A DNA stretch of 64,000 bases from the NCBI GenBank assembly GCA_023630585.1, contig CM042536.1, positions 28,558,964 to 28,622,963 of the forward strand, read 5' to 3'. How positions within the stretch are numbered: position 1 is the first letter of the stretch; every line of letters starts with the position of its first letter. The DNA is from Cranoglanis bouderius (taxonomy: Eukaryota > Chordata > Actinopteri > Siluriformes > Cranoglanididae). Under the pieces are notes generated by a model. It saw only the letters and a program-made list of their open reading frames with translations, was not told the origin of the DNA and ran no database searches. Below, one piece after another: positions 55,324 to 64,000 of this stretch. The translations under genes and the position numbers were made by a program.

Positions 55324-55703
55324 CAGTACTGTGCAAAAGTTTTAGGCACGTAAGAGACACTTTTCAGACAAAAACACAATGAAGGCTGCTGGGTTTTGCT
55401 GCAAAAATAAGAAGCGAGTGTGAAAGTCAAAGTCTCCAGAAGAACTGTGTCTGGTTCTGCAAGATGCTCAATAAAACTTACCAGCTCATTTCCTTATAAA
55501 ACTGCACTAATTGTACCGGAGACTACTATTTTTATTTTTATTTAAAAAAAATTTGTCACACCAGATATTGACTTTGTTTCATTTACTACTGTTTACTGCT
55601 CTTTACGTTTTTTGTTTTTTTTTAATGTAGAAACATTTAATTTAATTATTTTCTTAATGCAAAGCATTTCTTTGCATGTGCCTAAAACTTTTGCACAGTA
55701 CTA
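55324..55703 (+). mobile_element. Tc1-like MITE, 380 bp, TA target duplication
   Basis: The left end is CAGTACTGTGCAAAAGTTTT and the right end, inverted, is AAAACTTTTGCACAGTACTA (last base changed). It is flanked by TA (55322-55323 and 55704-55705). It is very similar to 17321-17849 but lacks about 167 bp near the left end. Confidence 0.9.
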
Positions 55704-56274
55704 TAGAAAGTGGAATCTTATGTGGCATACACAGACGAGCGTAGTGATACACACAGTGATGCTTCTCAGTGCAGTTATACTAAATATAAGCCCTCTTGGG
55801 ACTCCAATCAGATCAGAGGACCGGAACTAACCGTTGTTAATTTAACATGATTTAATATGAATGCGTTTTTGTTATAGAAGTGATGATAATGATTTACCGT
55901 TCATTAACCAAGAGGCCACTACTGCAATATTGTTTTACATTATACACACAGACCTGTCAGTCATCTTATAAATAGAAATATTCAACAGCTCTATTTATTA
56001 TTCACTAAGTGTTTCACTAACTATTTATCACATAGCAGAACAACCACCACTTTTAAAGAATAACAAGCTTCAATTATCTCATCTAGAAATATTCGGGTCA
56101 GTCACCTCAGTATTCAGGCCAAAAAAAAAAAAGAAAAGAAAAGAAAAACAGCAGTGTGCTGTATTAGTGCTGCTTCACATCAGTCACGCTGTGTGCCCTT
56201 GTGATTAGATAAATATCAAGCAGTAGGTTTTAGAGATGACTGAAATTGATAGTGTTATATATTTTTTTTTAAGT

Positions 56275-56276
<2 letters not shown>

Positions 56277-56311
<35 letters not shown>

Positions 56312-56338
56312 CATGTGTGTGTGTGTGTGTGTTCATGT
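56277..56338 (+). repeat. (GT)n microsatellite, two blocks
   Basis: Two GT blocks joined by TTCATG, the motif repeated again at the end. Confidence 0.95.
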
Positions 56339-57164
56339 GTGAGTGCCTTCAGCAGCTGGTTGATGGTCCTGTGCTCACCCCTGACTCTGCGTTGTTACAT
56401 TCTCCAACTGATTCAGTCCCTTTTTTTTTGTTGGTGTTGTTTTTGTGTCAGTTTGTGCTCTGGAACTATTTTGTTGCGCATCATTTTTAAAGGCAAAGAG
56501 GAAAAGCACTGCTGCTGTCTGTCTTTGTGTGTGTGAGAAAGCGGGAAAGTGTTCCTCTCCATCACCGCACCAGAATGCTAAGTATGGCGACTAAAGCCTC
56601 AGAACAGCAGCCTTGTGTTTTTGTGTGTCTCTTCGGGGTGGGGGGGGGCAAGAGGACATTGAGTCCTGGCTGGGTTTAATAGGAGGGAAAGTTCCAGAAA
56701 AAATGGAGTTCAAATTTAACCTGGATGGAAATTGATCCTATTACCGTGCGCTCTGGCTGCTCCTCTTCCCACAGAGAGACGGCGAGAGAGGCAAACCGAA
56801 AGGTCCATGAGGCAGACATACAAGTGTGTGTGTGTGTGTGTGTTTGTGGTTTGCGCCCAGAGAGAGGGGATATAAAGGGAAATAGGCGAAAAGCAAAGGC
56901 AAAACAAAAAAGCCAGACGAAAGAAGGAAATGGAAGCGAGAGAGGGAGGAAGATGGTGAAAGTGCGTGAAGGAGAAATGGCTTTGATTAGAGATTATTGG
57001 ATGTCACTGGGCTTTTTGGCCTTTCCACAAAGACAGTCCTGTTCTATCAGTGTCTGTACACACAGAGAGAGAGAGAGAGAGAGAGAGCTGTCTGTACCTA
57101 GGTACAATGTGTAGTAAAATATACTGCTGTGGTATACTAGGAATAAAATACTAAGCTGCATGCT

Positions 57165-57290
57165 GTTATAGGAAAATAATCAACTTTGGGGGTGTAACAG
57201 TAACTTCGCTTCACGTCAGGCTGCATCACACCACCACTTCACTGATTATTTTTCTATAACAGCACGCCTAATCAAGTGTTTTACTTCTTA
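57165..57290. mobile_element. Short palindromic MITE, family A
   Basis: GCTGTTATAGGAAAATAATC and, inverted, GATTATTTTTCTATAACAGC form near-perfect terminal inverted repeats around about 70 bp. It lies 265 bp upstream of the FN3-2 exon. Confidence 0.65.
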
Positions 57291-57503
57291 CATATTGTGT
57301 TGTATGTTAAAGCTGGAATCAGAGAGTTTTACATATATACATAATTCATATATTACACAAATCAAAAACTTCTTACAAATCATGATTTTTTTTCACTAAA
57401 TATGACTAGCGTCATTTATATTCCATTTCTATTTATTTCTTTGTCTATTCCCTTTCATTCTGTTTGCTCATTTTCTTTTTTTCTTTCCTTATTTTTTTTT
57501 GTT

Positions 57504-57508
<5 letters not shown>

Positions 57509-57551
<43 letters not shown>

Positions 57552-57553
57552 AG
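57509..57553 (+). repeat. (CT)n(CA)n compound microsatellite forming the FN3-2 splice acceptor
   Basis: CT units (about 57509-57527) then CA units run directly into the acceptor CAG (57551-57553). The pyrimidine tract of this splice site is therefore the microsatellite. Confidence 0.95.
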
Positions 57554-57862
57554 AGCCCATGCACGGGCCTCGGCAGCTGAAGGTGGTGGACATCAAGGCC
57601 AGGCAGGTGACACTCCGCTGGGAGCCGTTCGGCTACAACGTGACGCGCTGCCATAACTACAGCCTGACGGTGGAGTACAGCGCACGTGGGACCGGGAAAG
57701 ACGAGACCCGGGAGGAGGTGTCATACGACGGCAAGAACTCCGCCCCTCAGCACACCATCCACAACCTGACGCCCTTCACCAACCTGAGCGTCAAACTGGT
57801 ACTGCGCAATCGAGAGGGTGTGAAGGAGAGCGCCGAGATCCACGTCCAGACCGACGAGGACG
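57554..57862 (+). CDS. ptprm: ptprm exon: fibronectin type III repeat 2
   Basis: This 309-nt phase-1 symmetric exon encodes the second FN3 repeat. It reads PMHGPRQLKVVDIKARQVTL, then RWEPFGYNVTRCHNYSLTVE, and finishes HTIHNLTPFTNLSVKLVLRN, REGVKESAEIHVQTDED. WEPFGYNVTRCH, N-TP-TN-SVKL and the QTDED hinge match RPTP-mu as I remember it; PTPRT differs in the WE(S)LGYN region. Several N-glycosylation sequons are present: NVT, NYS, NLT and NLS. The acceptor lies inside a CA repeat and the donor is G/GTGAGA at 57862/57863. Codon use is strongly G/C-ending, in contrast to the flanking introns. Confidence 0.95.
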
Positions 57863-58414
57863 GTGAGACACGTTCACAAAGATTTACGAGATCCATCACA
57901 CGTGAGATTAGTCCTCACACCCTCCGTGACAGAGCCGTTATATACAGTACAGTGCAAGTGAGTGAGCAAATTCATTACCTCAGAATAACATGTCATTCAT
58001 ATAGCTTCATCTGCATCCCAGAAACAAAACTCTCCCAACTCTTTACATGTGCAACAAGTTATAAAACACTGAAGCCTTGTATTCACGTGCAACTTGTTTA
58101 GCTCTTTGTCGAACATGCTGTTCAGTAATTAGCTAATTTTTCTGGCAAATCCATCAACTAAGCCAGCTGTGGATTAAACTCACTACTTTAAAACATCTTG
58201 AAGCATTTGTAGTTGAATATTTCACTGCTTTTCTGTATTACATTGGCACATAAGAGTTTGACTGAAGGCCAGCAGGAGCTGTGCTTTGGGACTACTAATA
58301 TATATGACTTGACATTAGGGGTCAGCTTATGAATATTTATAATTAGTGAGCATTCTGAGTGAAAACAGCCAGTGAGCGAAACAATTCCTTAAAAATACAT
58401 ACATATATTATTTA

Positions 58415-58678
58415 CAGTGGTGCTTGAAAGTTTGTGAACCCTTTAAAATGTTCTATATTTCGGCATAAATATGACCTAAAACATCATCAGAAGTCCTAAA
58501 AGTAGATAAAAGAGAACCCAATTAAACCAATGATATGAAAATATTATACTTGGTCATTTATTTATTGAGGAAAATGATCCAATTTTACATGTGTGAGAAA
58601 ATCTGATGATGTTTTAGGTCATATTTATGCAGATATATAGACAATTCGAAAGGGTTCACAAATTTTCAAGCACCACTG
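58415..58678. mobile_element. Tc1-like MITE, 264 bp, TA target duplication
   Basis: The left end is CAGTGGTGCTTGAAAGTTTG and the right end, inverted, is CAGTGGTGCTTGAAAATTTG. Flanked by TA (58413-58414 and 58679-58680). Internal ATATGACCTAAAACATCATC and its inverse GATGATGTTTTAGGTCATAT show that the palindrome extends inward. No ORF. Confidence 0.9.
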
Positions 58679-58749
58679 TATATACGATGAGTTAAAAAAA
58701 ATCACACAGTTACACAGAATTGAAAGATGAAAAATTAAAATGTCACCAA

Positions 58750-59315
58750 ACGTCTGTTACGTAAGCCGGTAGGCAGTAGAGTCAGGATACATGCGCTGGG
58801 GAGACGTCAGATAATGCAGAAGAGTTTAATAACAAAAAAGTCAGTAATCCACAAACTCAGTAGTCAAAAAAGAGCAGTAATCCAACAGACAGGAAAAAAC
58901 ACTCAAAAACAAGGAAGTGGTCTGGGAACCACAAATACGGAGCTACGGACATCGGAACAAGGACTAGGGATTAAAGAGCTACGGAAATGGGAATTAGAGC
59001 TACGATCACTTTAAAGTATTAATAAGCTAAACAAATACTCCGTGTCGAAGCGGAAGCAAATAGGGCTTTTTAAACATACACCAAATCAAACACAAAATCA
59101 CAGACACCTGGAAATGATAATCACATTAGACAGAGAACCAATACGAAATATGGAGGCGGGGACAGAGACATGACGCAACACAATAACAAAAGCGCACATG
59201 GCCGAGGTAAACAAAACGAGAGTCCTTCCGAATGGACCTGGAATGCGCTCCGTGGAATGCGGAAGTAGGCTACTCCGTTCGCCGCGAGAGAGGGAACCTA
59301 ACAACGTCAAGATTC
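58750..59315. repeat. Probable dispersed repeat, unclassified
   Basis: From about GTCTGTTACGTAAGCCGGTA to GAGGGAACCTAACAACGTC, more CpG-rich than its surroundings, with recurring words such as GAGCTACGG. It resembles interspersed repeats of fish. Ends and class are uncertain. Confidence 0.4.
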
Positions 59316-59402
59316 CTTAAAAATAACTTTACAACTTTTCCCATTTTGCGTCAGTTTTAGTATCAAGTCCTCATGTTTCGAGGTAAAATTTACCTACTAT
59401 AT

Positions 59403-59941
59403 TAGGGCTGGGCGGTATGACGGTATATACCGTTACCGTGGAATAAAATGTCTACTGTTACAGATTTTTCTATTCTGTGTATACAGCGAAATGTGAATAA
59501 GTGGGCGTGGTTAACTTTGTGCGTAGCGCTCCTGCACGTGAGAACGATCGAGAAGCTGTACATAAGAGTAGTTGTGATTGGAAAAACATGGAGAAGGATA
59601 AGCACGCTGGTGAAGAAGTCCCACAAACCAATCCTGAGCAGGAGGAGGAACTTGTTATGAAAAGAGGCGCGACATCGGTGGTATGGACGTGGTTCAGGTT
59701 TACAAAATCTGACAAAGAGCAGAAAAATGTTATTTGCAAACTGTGTCGTGTGAATGTTTCCGCTAGCAGCGGTAGCACAAGTAACCTGTTTTATCATCTT
59801 AAAATGAAGCATGTCAGAGCATACAGTTGATTTACAGTTGATTTACCAGAATGACTATTTTTTTACGTGATATATATCTTTACCATGAAATAAAATTACT
59901 CATTCCGTGAAATAGATTTTTGGTCATACCGCCCACCCCTA
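59403..59941 (+). mobile_element. hAT deletion derivative with perfect 8-bp target duplication
   Basis: The left end is TAGGGCTGGGCGGTATGACG and the right end, inverted, is TAGGGGTGGGCGGTATGACC. The flanking octamers are identical, TACTATAT (59395-59402 and 59942-59949). The perfect target duplication and well-preserved ends suggest a recent insertion. The 539-bp interior keeps the first coding part of a hAT transposase (BED finger) and lacks the catalytic domain. Confidence 0.93.
59588..59830 (+). CDS. BED-type zinc finger ORF, N-terminal hAT transposase remnant
   Basis: An 80-residue open frame from an ATG in the context AACATGGAG. It is acidic at the start (MEKDKHAGEEVPQTNPEQEE), then RGATSVVWTWFRFTKSDKEQ, and finishes with a zinc-finger pattern: VICKLC (C-x2-C), then SGSTSNLFYHLKMKH (H-x4-H). 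This is the BED finger found at the N-terminus of hAT transposases and in domesticated ZBED proteins, which binds DNA at the element ends. The stop follows soon after the finger and the RNase-H-like catalytic domain is absent. An in-frame upstream ATG at 59501 also exists; the later start is preferred for its better family fit. Whether it is expressed is unknown. Confidence 0.75.
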   Translation: MEKDKHAGEEVPQTNPEQEEELVMKRGATSVVWTWFRFTKSDKEQKNVICKLCRVNVSASSGSTSNLFYHLKMKHVRAYS

Positions 59942-60703
59942 TACTATATGTACAATTAGTACAAAATCATATATCTGAACAATCAGTATCTAAGCATGTC
60001 AGTATTCACAGACTGAATAACACCTGAAATTGCGACCAATAGTTATTTATAATAACATTTTAAAAAGCATGATTAAAATGCTGGCAAATACTAGCACTTT
60101 ATACAAAATCTCATTTTACTCAGTTGTGAAAAAAAAAACCTCATAAAAATAAATGAATCCTATTCATTATTTGAAAGTTTGTTTCCTACTGATTTTTTTC
60201 AAATTAAGTTTCCTTTAAAGTTATATGAACACGTTGTTAGATGTGCCAGCTCTCTTTATCATGTCATCACTGTGAACAGAAATTCTGTTTGGTTTATTAG
60301 AGTAATAGCCTGATGTGTTGCCTCAAGGCAGTTAATTATATCTAACATTTTCAAAAAAAAAAAAAATCCCCTTCAGAGATTAAAAAGAAAAAACACTTCT
60401 TATGTAGAGATGTTTTATCATGATAAACCTGTAGCTTTTTTCATTCAAATATTTTTTTTTTTCTTTTCGAACACAAATTAAATTATCAGCTTTAATTAAC
60501 ATGTGCACACATAACCTTTAACAGCAAATAAATTTTGAGGCGCGGCGTACACATACAATGTCTTATCACACCTACATTAGACGGTTCAGAGAAGACCGAC
60601 CTGCAATCTGAAAGATTCACAATGCAGAATGTGTTAAAAAAATAAAATAAAATAAAATAACTCTTATCAAAACTTATCGGTTTATGATGTCATTTCCTGT
60701 CAG

Positions 60704-60813
60704 TGCCGGGCGAGGTTCCTCTGGACTCCATCCAGGCCAGCGTGTATGAAGAGAAGATCATCCTCAAATGGAGAGAGCCTGCTCACACCTACGGAGTCAT
60801 CACCCAGTATGAG
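60704..60813 (+). CDS. ptprm: ptprm exon: first part of fibronectin type III repeat 3
   Basis: This 110-nt exon completes a Val codon split after the QTDED hinge and reads PGEVPLDSIQASVYEEKIIL, then KWREPAHTYGVITQYE. This is the A to C strand part of FN3-3; the W-x-EP and YGVIT-YE blocks follow RPTP-mu closely from memory. The acceptor is TGATGTCATTTCCTGTCAG and the donor is GAG/GTAGGC at 60813/60814, ending in phase 0. The rest of this repeat, FN3-4, the membrane span and the two phosphatase domains lie beyond the window. Confidence 0.94.
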
Positions 60814-63800
60814 GTAGGCTAATTAGACCAGTGCTCCCAGTACAATGCTTTAAAAGCTGCACGCATTCGAAATCATGATAGCACATGATTCCTCATAGCG
60901 AATGCTACCTCTTATTTGGTCTCAGTCTTCATTTCACAGAATTTCTGCTACCGAGTGATAGCGAGCTTTGTGACCAAACTAGAATCAGGAGTACTGAGCT
61001 AAAATTTAGAAAGGTCCAGTTCTATAAAATTCCTTGCTTACGAAGGTCTGGATAGTCTGGACTAACATGACTGCATGGCAGGTTTTGTTTCATAGTGGTA
61101 ATTCACGCTACCACTTCTGACATCTGTTTTGCATTTGATATGTGGAGAATAAACGCATACTTGCCGGTGCATTCGTTTTTAAACATCCTGTTTTTGTCGC
61201 AGTTTTTGTCTTCATCATGTCAAATCTATGAGAGTCCTGTGCCTGTAACACCTCTAGCCCTGTAGCTAGTCTCTGGATTGATGAGCTGTCTTTAGCAAAA
61301 TAATTCGGGGAAAAGCCACAACAGAGGATCTGCTGCAGAGGCTGGTTCAGGTTTAGAAAACTAGGGTCGGCAAGGCTGTGGGAAGCAAGTGTGCTGAGAG
61401 TGCTGCAGCACCACCAACTTTCATGATTCTCTCAACTGCAACTGCTAAAATAATAATACTAATAATATATAGATACAAGAAGCAATTTGAGTATTTTGAG
61501 TAGTTTTAGAGTTTGTTTATCAGGAAGTATTCCTATATACCACAGTATTTTATGAATGAGTACATTTAAAAAAAAATTTATTTATGAATGACACAGTATT
61601 AGAACGAGTGCATTAATATAGACCTATTATTTATGATGCAGTCGTAACTACTAGGGTTGTTTAAAATAGGGGAAGCGCAAACACACACACACACAAATAC
61701 ATGTATAAATACTGTATATATTACACATGCACATTACATATTAAATATGTAACATGAATGATACGTTTATAATAATGTGCTTGTTCTAATACATTGTCGC
61801 TTCTATAGTAACAGCTCATTCACAGAGTTTTGTATTTCAGTCTCTCCTCATAAGCATGAGCATCAAAAGACTTTTCTGAAATCAGGTCAACATTACCCGT
61901 GTGCACCATGTTATGCTAAAAAGCGGCTAAGCTTCTAGCTGAAGAAAGAAGTGACAGCTGGCTAGCTAGATGTATAAACAACACATTTCAGAAATAATTG
62001 CAAATAATCTTTATGCTTACAGTTTATATATACAAATTAACAAGATAATATAACAACATAAACTAGTGTGTAAAACTGTTTTGGCTTAAGCTACTCAACT
62101 AACCAATACTGTAGCTCCAAGAGAGTCCGACTGGTGCTGACACATGTTTAAGTTTGACATGTCAGTGATGTTCCTTATCGTTTCAGTGATTGGTTGGTAA
62201 CGAGGTTCCGCCCCTCTGTGAGATCTCCCAATCATCATATGGAGAAGCAGTGCATCTAGGTGGAACAAATGAAGAGTGCACTATCCAATAAATGTTGAGA
62301 CGCATTTTTTAATACGTAAAACTTACCCGCCCACACTGCCATTCACCACCAGACAAGCTGTGTGCCCATGTCAGCTGACATGGTAAAAGCCTGTTGTCCA
62401 CTGAGCGTTAATCTTTTGTCCCATTAAATCATACTGTACTTGAATCTCCCATTGAACCCAAGAGAAGCATGGCGTTTCTGTCAGTGTTGTGTTGAAGGGC
62501 TTCAAAGTAGATTTTCACACAGGCCTCTGTCCGCCAAAAACAGTTTGAGTTAAACAAATTGAGTTCAAACAAAATCTTCCAGTGTAGTCTTACAGCAATC
62601 TCTCATTATTGTCATCTACACACATTCTCTGTTAAAAGGAAAATGATTTTGAGAAAACCCTAGCATCATGTCATAGTATGCTGCTTAAAATTTTTTCACT
62701 TTCCCCCATCCCTGAGACTCGCTGAACTATGTTCATTTTTTTCATGTGTTTATTGACTATGCTACAGTATTTTTTTCACGTACTTGGTTTGGTCTACTGA
62801 CATACTTTGCATGCATATCATACGCCGTCCACCACTTGGCTATAGCATTTATTACAGACCATGTCTATTATTTATCAAAATGTACCTGTGATGATGAATC
62901 TAAGAGGTAGAAATATCATACTGTTCAAGTGGTAAACATTAATGATTCATGACAAGACCTCTTTCAAGAGTGTGTGTGGGTTTAACATGCCGGTCCAACT
63001 CTAATACCAGCATGTATGCTAGAGATAAATTCTGTGAATTTTTTAATATGGCTACAAATATATATGGCTGTGTATGTTTGTGTGTGTGTGTATGTGTGTG
63101 TGTGTATGTGTGTGTGTGCGTGCCCTAAGGACTCAGAGAGAACTGACCCGAAACTCTGTTTTATCTGCATTCTAAAGAAGCAGTAAGCTTGACGTTAACT
63201 CCTGCCTTTGATTTGATAGTATCAAAGAGTTCAAGCTGAGATTCGTCTGACAAGCATTGATATCAAAAAGAGATTCAGAAGCTCTGACCAGTCTTTCTGA
63301 CTAACCCTCTCCCCCTCCCTCTCTCTCTCTTTGCTCTTTTTTCCTCTGTTTGGTTTTCATCCTCACTTTTGCGTCTTGAAATATTTTCCAGAGACGGAAG
63401 CTTTTTTCCACTGACAAACACATCCTCCCTCTGCTGCCATGTCCTAACACACAGAACTTAGCTTTGGCTTTCTTTATCTGCTTGCACGTAAAAGCCCATT
63501 TACTGGCTATTAATCTACTATCAGCAATTACAAGTATTGGCACTTCAATTTAGAAGCCCAAGGAATGAAAGGCTGCTACCAGCATCAAGGTCATCAAGAA
63601 CAACTGATCGAGAAACGTGATTTCATATCTCCACATTAAATGCTAAAAACATTGAGTAGGATGGAATGAAGGAAAGAAGCTCGCCTGCTGCAATCAAAAA
63701 AGATGAGCCGTTCCAAAAACGTCTTCAAATTCCAGTCCGACAATCAAATTCCTTTTCCTTTTCTTTGTAACTCATTTTTTTTTTCATGGAGCACTATCAT

Positions 63801-64000
63801 TTAAAAAGGCCTTGAAGCATTTCAGATATACTGCATATTAATTGGACATAACTCATAAACAGCATTTTGGATTATGGAGCAGAAAATATGAAAACATGCT
63901 GCTATCACTGGCTTTTTTGGAGAGAGAATCGAATGACACGTAAATTCATTTGTATTGCAAACTCTTTAATAGACTTTTTAGCAAAGTAAAAAATAATATT
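60814..64000 (+). other. ptprm: ptprm intron, 5' part (3' end outside window)
   Basis: At least 3187 bp of AT-rich intron. It has short CA/GT runs (61680-61696 and about 63075-63120), a CT run (63310-63332) and otherwise nothing recognisable. The next FN3-3 exon was not found before 64000. Confidence 0.75.

Larger units (their letters stand above)
30835..57553 (+). other. ptprm: ptprm intron between FN3-1 and FN3-2 (26.7 kb)
   Basis: The largest intron in the window, 26719 bp. It holds many microsatellites, several long pyrimidine-rich tracts (about 35928-36500, 39540-40170, 44660-45076 and 45107-45185), two SINE-like repeats, nested foldback elements (33917-34861), a large foldback (about 40961-41812), a Tc1 (43093-44381), a hAT-like element (46228-46661), a Tc1 split by a LINE (47826-49742), a perfect hairpin (49743-49816), a minisatellite (51068-51232) and a Tc1-like MITE (55324-55703). 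Stretches 31560-32630, 36510-37640, 40180-40840, 41820-43080, 50000-50490, 51700-53950 and 54000-55320 look unique and hold no supported gene. Confidence 0.8.
57863..60703 (+). other. ptprm: ptprm intron between FN3-2 and FN3-3 (2.8 kb)
   Basis: Intron of 2841 bp with a 264-bp MITE (58415-58678), a probable dispersed repeat (58750-59315) and a young-looking hAT element (59403-59941). 57870-58410 and 59950-60700 show no gene; the latter contains A- and T-runs and a short AAATA tandem (60639-60660). Confidence 0.85.

Noticed and set aside
1..64000. Assignment of the host gene to ptprt, ptprk or ptpru
   Set aside because: The FN3-1 block TYLWIQLNANSINGDG, EISVLLTRP and FN3-2 WEPFGYNVTRCH fit PTPRM as remembered; the paralogues differ at these blocks. 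A protein search would settle it.
1..64000. CRISPR arrays, bacterial operons or an undescribed multi-gene system
   Set aside because: All tandem repeats are simple or minisatellite type without spacers; the window is one vertebrate gene with intronic repeats.

Overview
The window is eukaryotic and almost certainly from a teleost fish. It is a 64 kb piece of one large protein-coding gene on the + strand, cut into seven exons that supply only about 1.36 kb of coding sequence. The gene is a type IIB (R2B) receptor protein tyrosine phosphatase. The conceptual exon translations match the ectodomain of PTPRM (RPTP-mu) better than PTPRT, PTPRK or PTPRU. I could not tell which teleost ptprm copy it is. 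Dense Tc1-like transposons, short DNA-transposon derivatives and very abundant CA/GT and CT microsatellites point to a teleost; an otophysan such as a catfish is a guess from repeat style only.

Gene layout: MAM domain (exons at 1897-2171 and 10258-10336), Ig-like domain (15230-15345 and 18349-18523), FN3 repeat 1 (30541-30834), FN3 repeat 2 (57554-57862) and the first part of FN3 repeat 3 (60704-60813). All junctions are GT/AG and the reading frame is continuous across every junction. The signal peptide, start of MAM, rest of FN3-3, FN3-4, membrane span and phosphatase domains lie outside the window. The Ig, FN3-1 and FN3-2 units are each phase-1 symmetric. The introns are about 8.1, 4.9, 3.0, 12.0, 26.7 and 2.8 kb, with partial introns at both ends.

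The introns hold a layered set of mobile elements. There are two non-LTR retrotransposon remnants (433-1345 and about 47903-49110). There are at least six Tc1/mariner copies, one nested in another and one split by a LINE. There are hAT derivatives, one of them a 539-bp element with a perfect 8-bp target duplication and a BED-finger ORF. A PIF/Harbinger-like element sits inside a palindromic MITE. There are also large foldback elements, TA-flanked MITEs and SINE-like repeats. The 26.7 kb intron between FN3-1 and FN3-2 also carries several long pyrimidine-rich tracts on the sense strand.

I found no second gene, no RNA gene and no CRISPR array. I see no evidence of an unknown biochemical system. 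The most interesting observations are structural. The intron inside the Ig domain has a weak CA-repeat-abutting donor and a complementary UG-rich acceptor region. The FN3-2 acceptor is built directly from a (CT)n(CA)n microsatellite. A 39-bp perfect inverted repeat flanks a MITE. A 45-bp exact copy of sequence 2.1 kb away acts as filler in a damaged Tc1. An intact Tc1 DDE ORF has lost its DNA-binding region.
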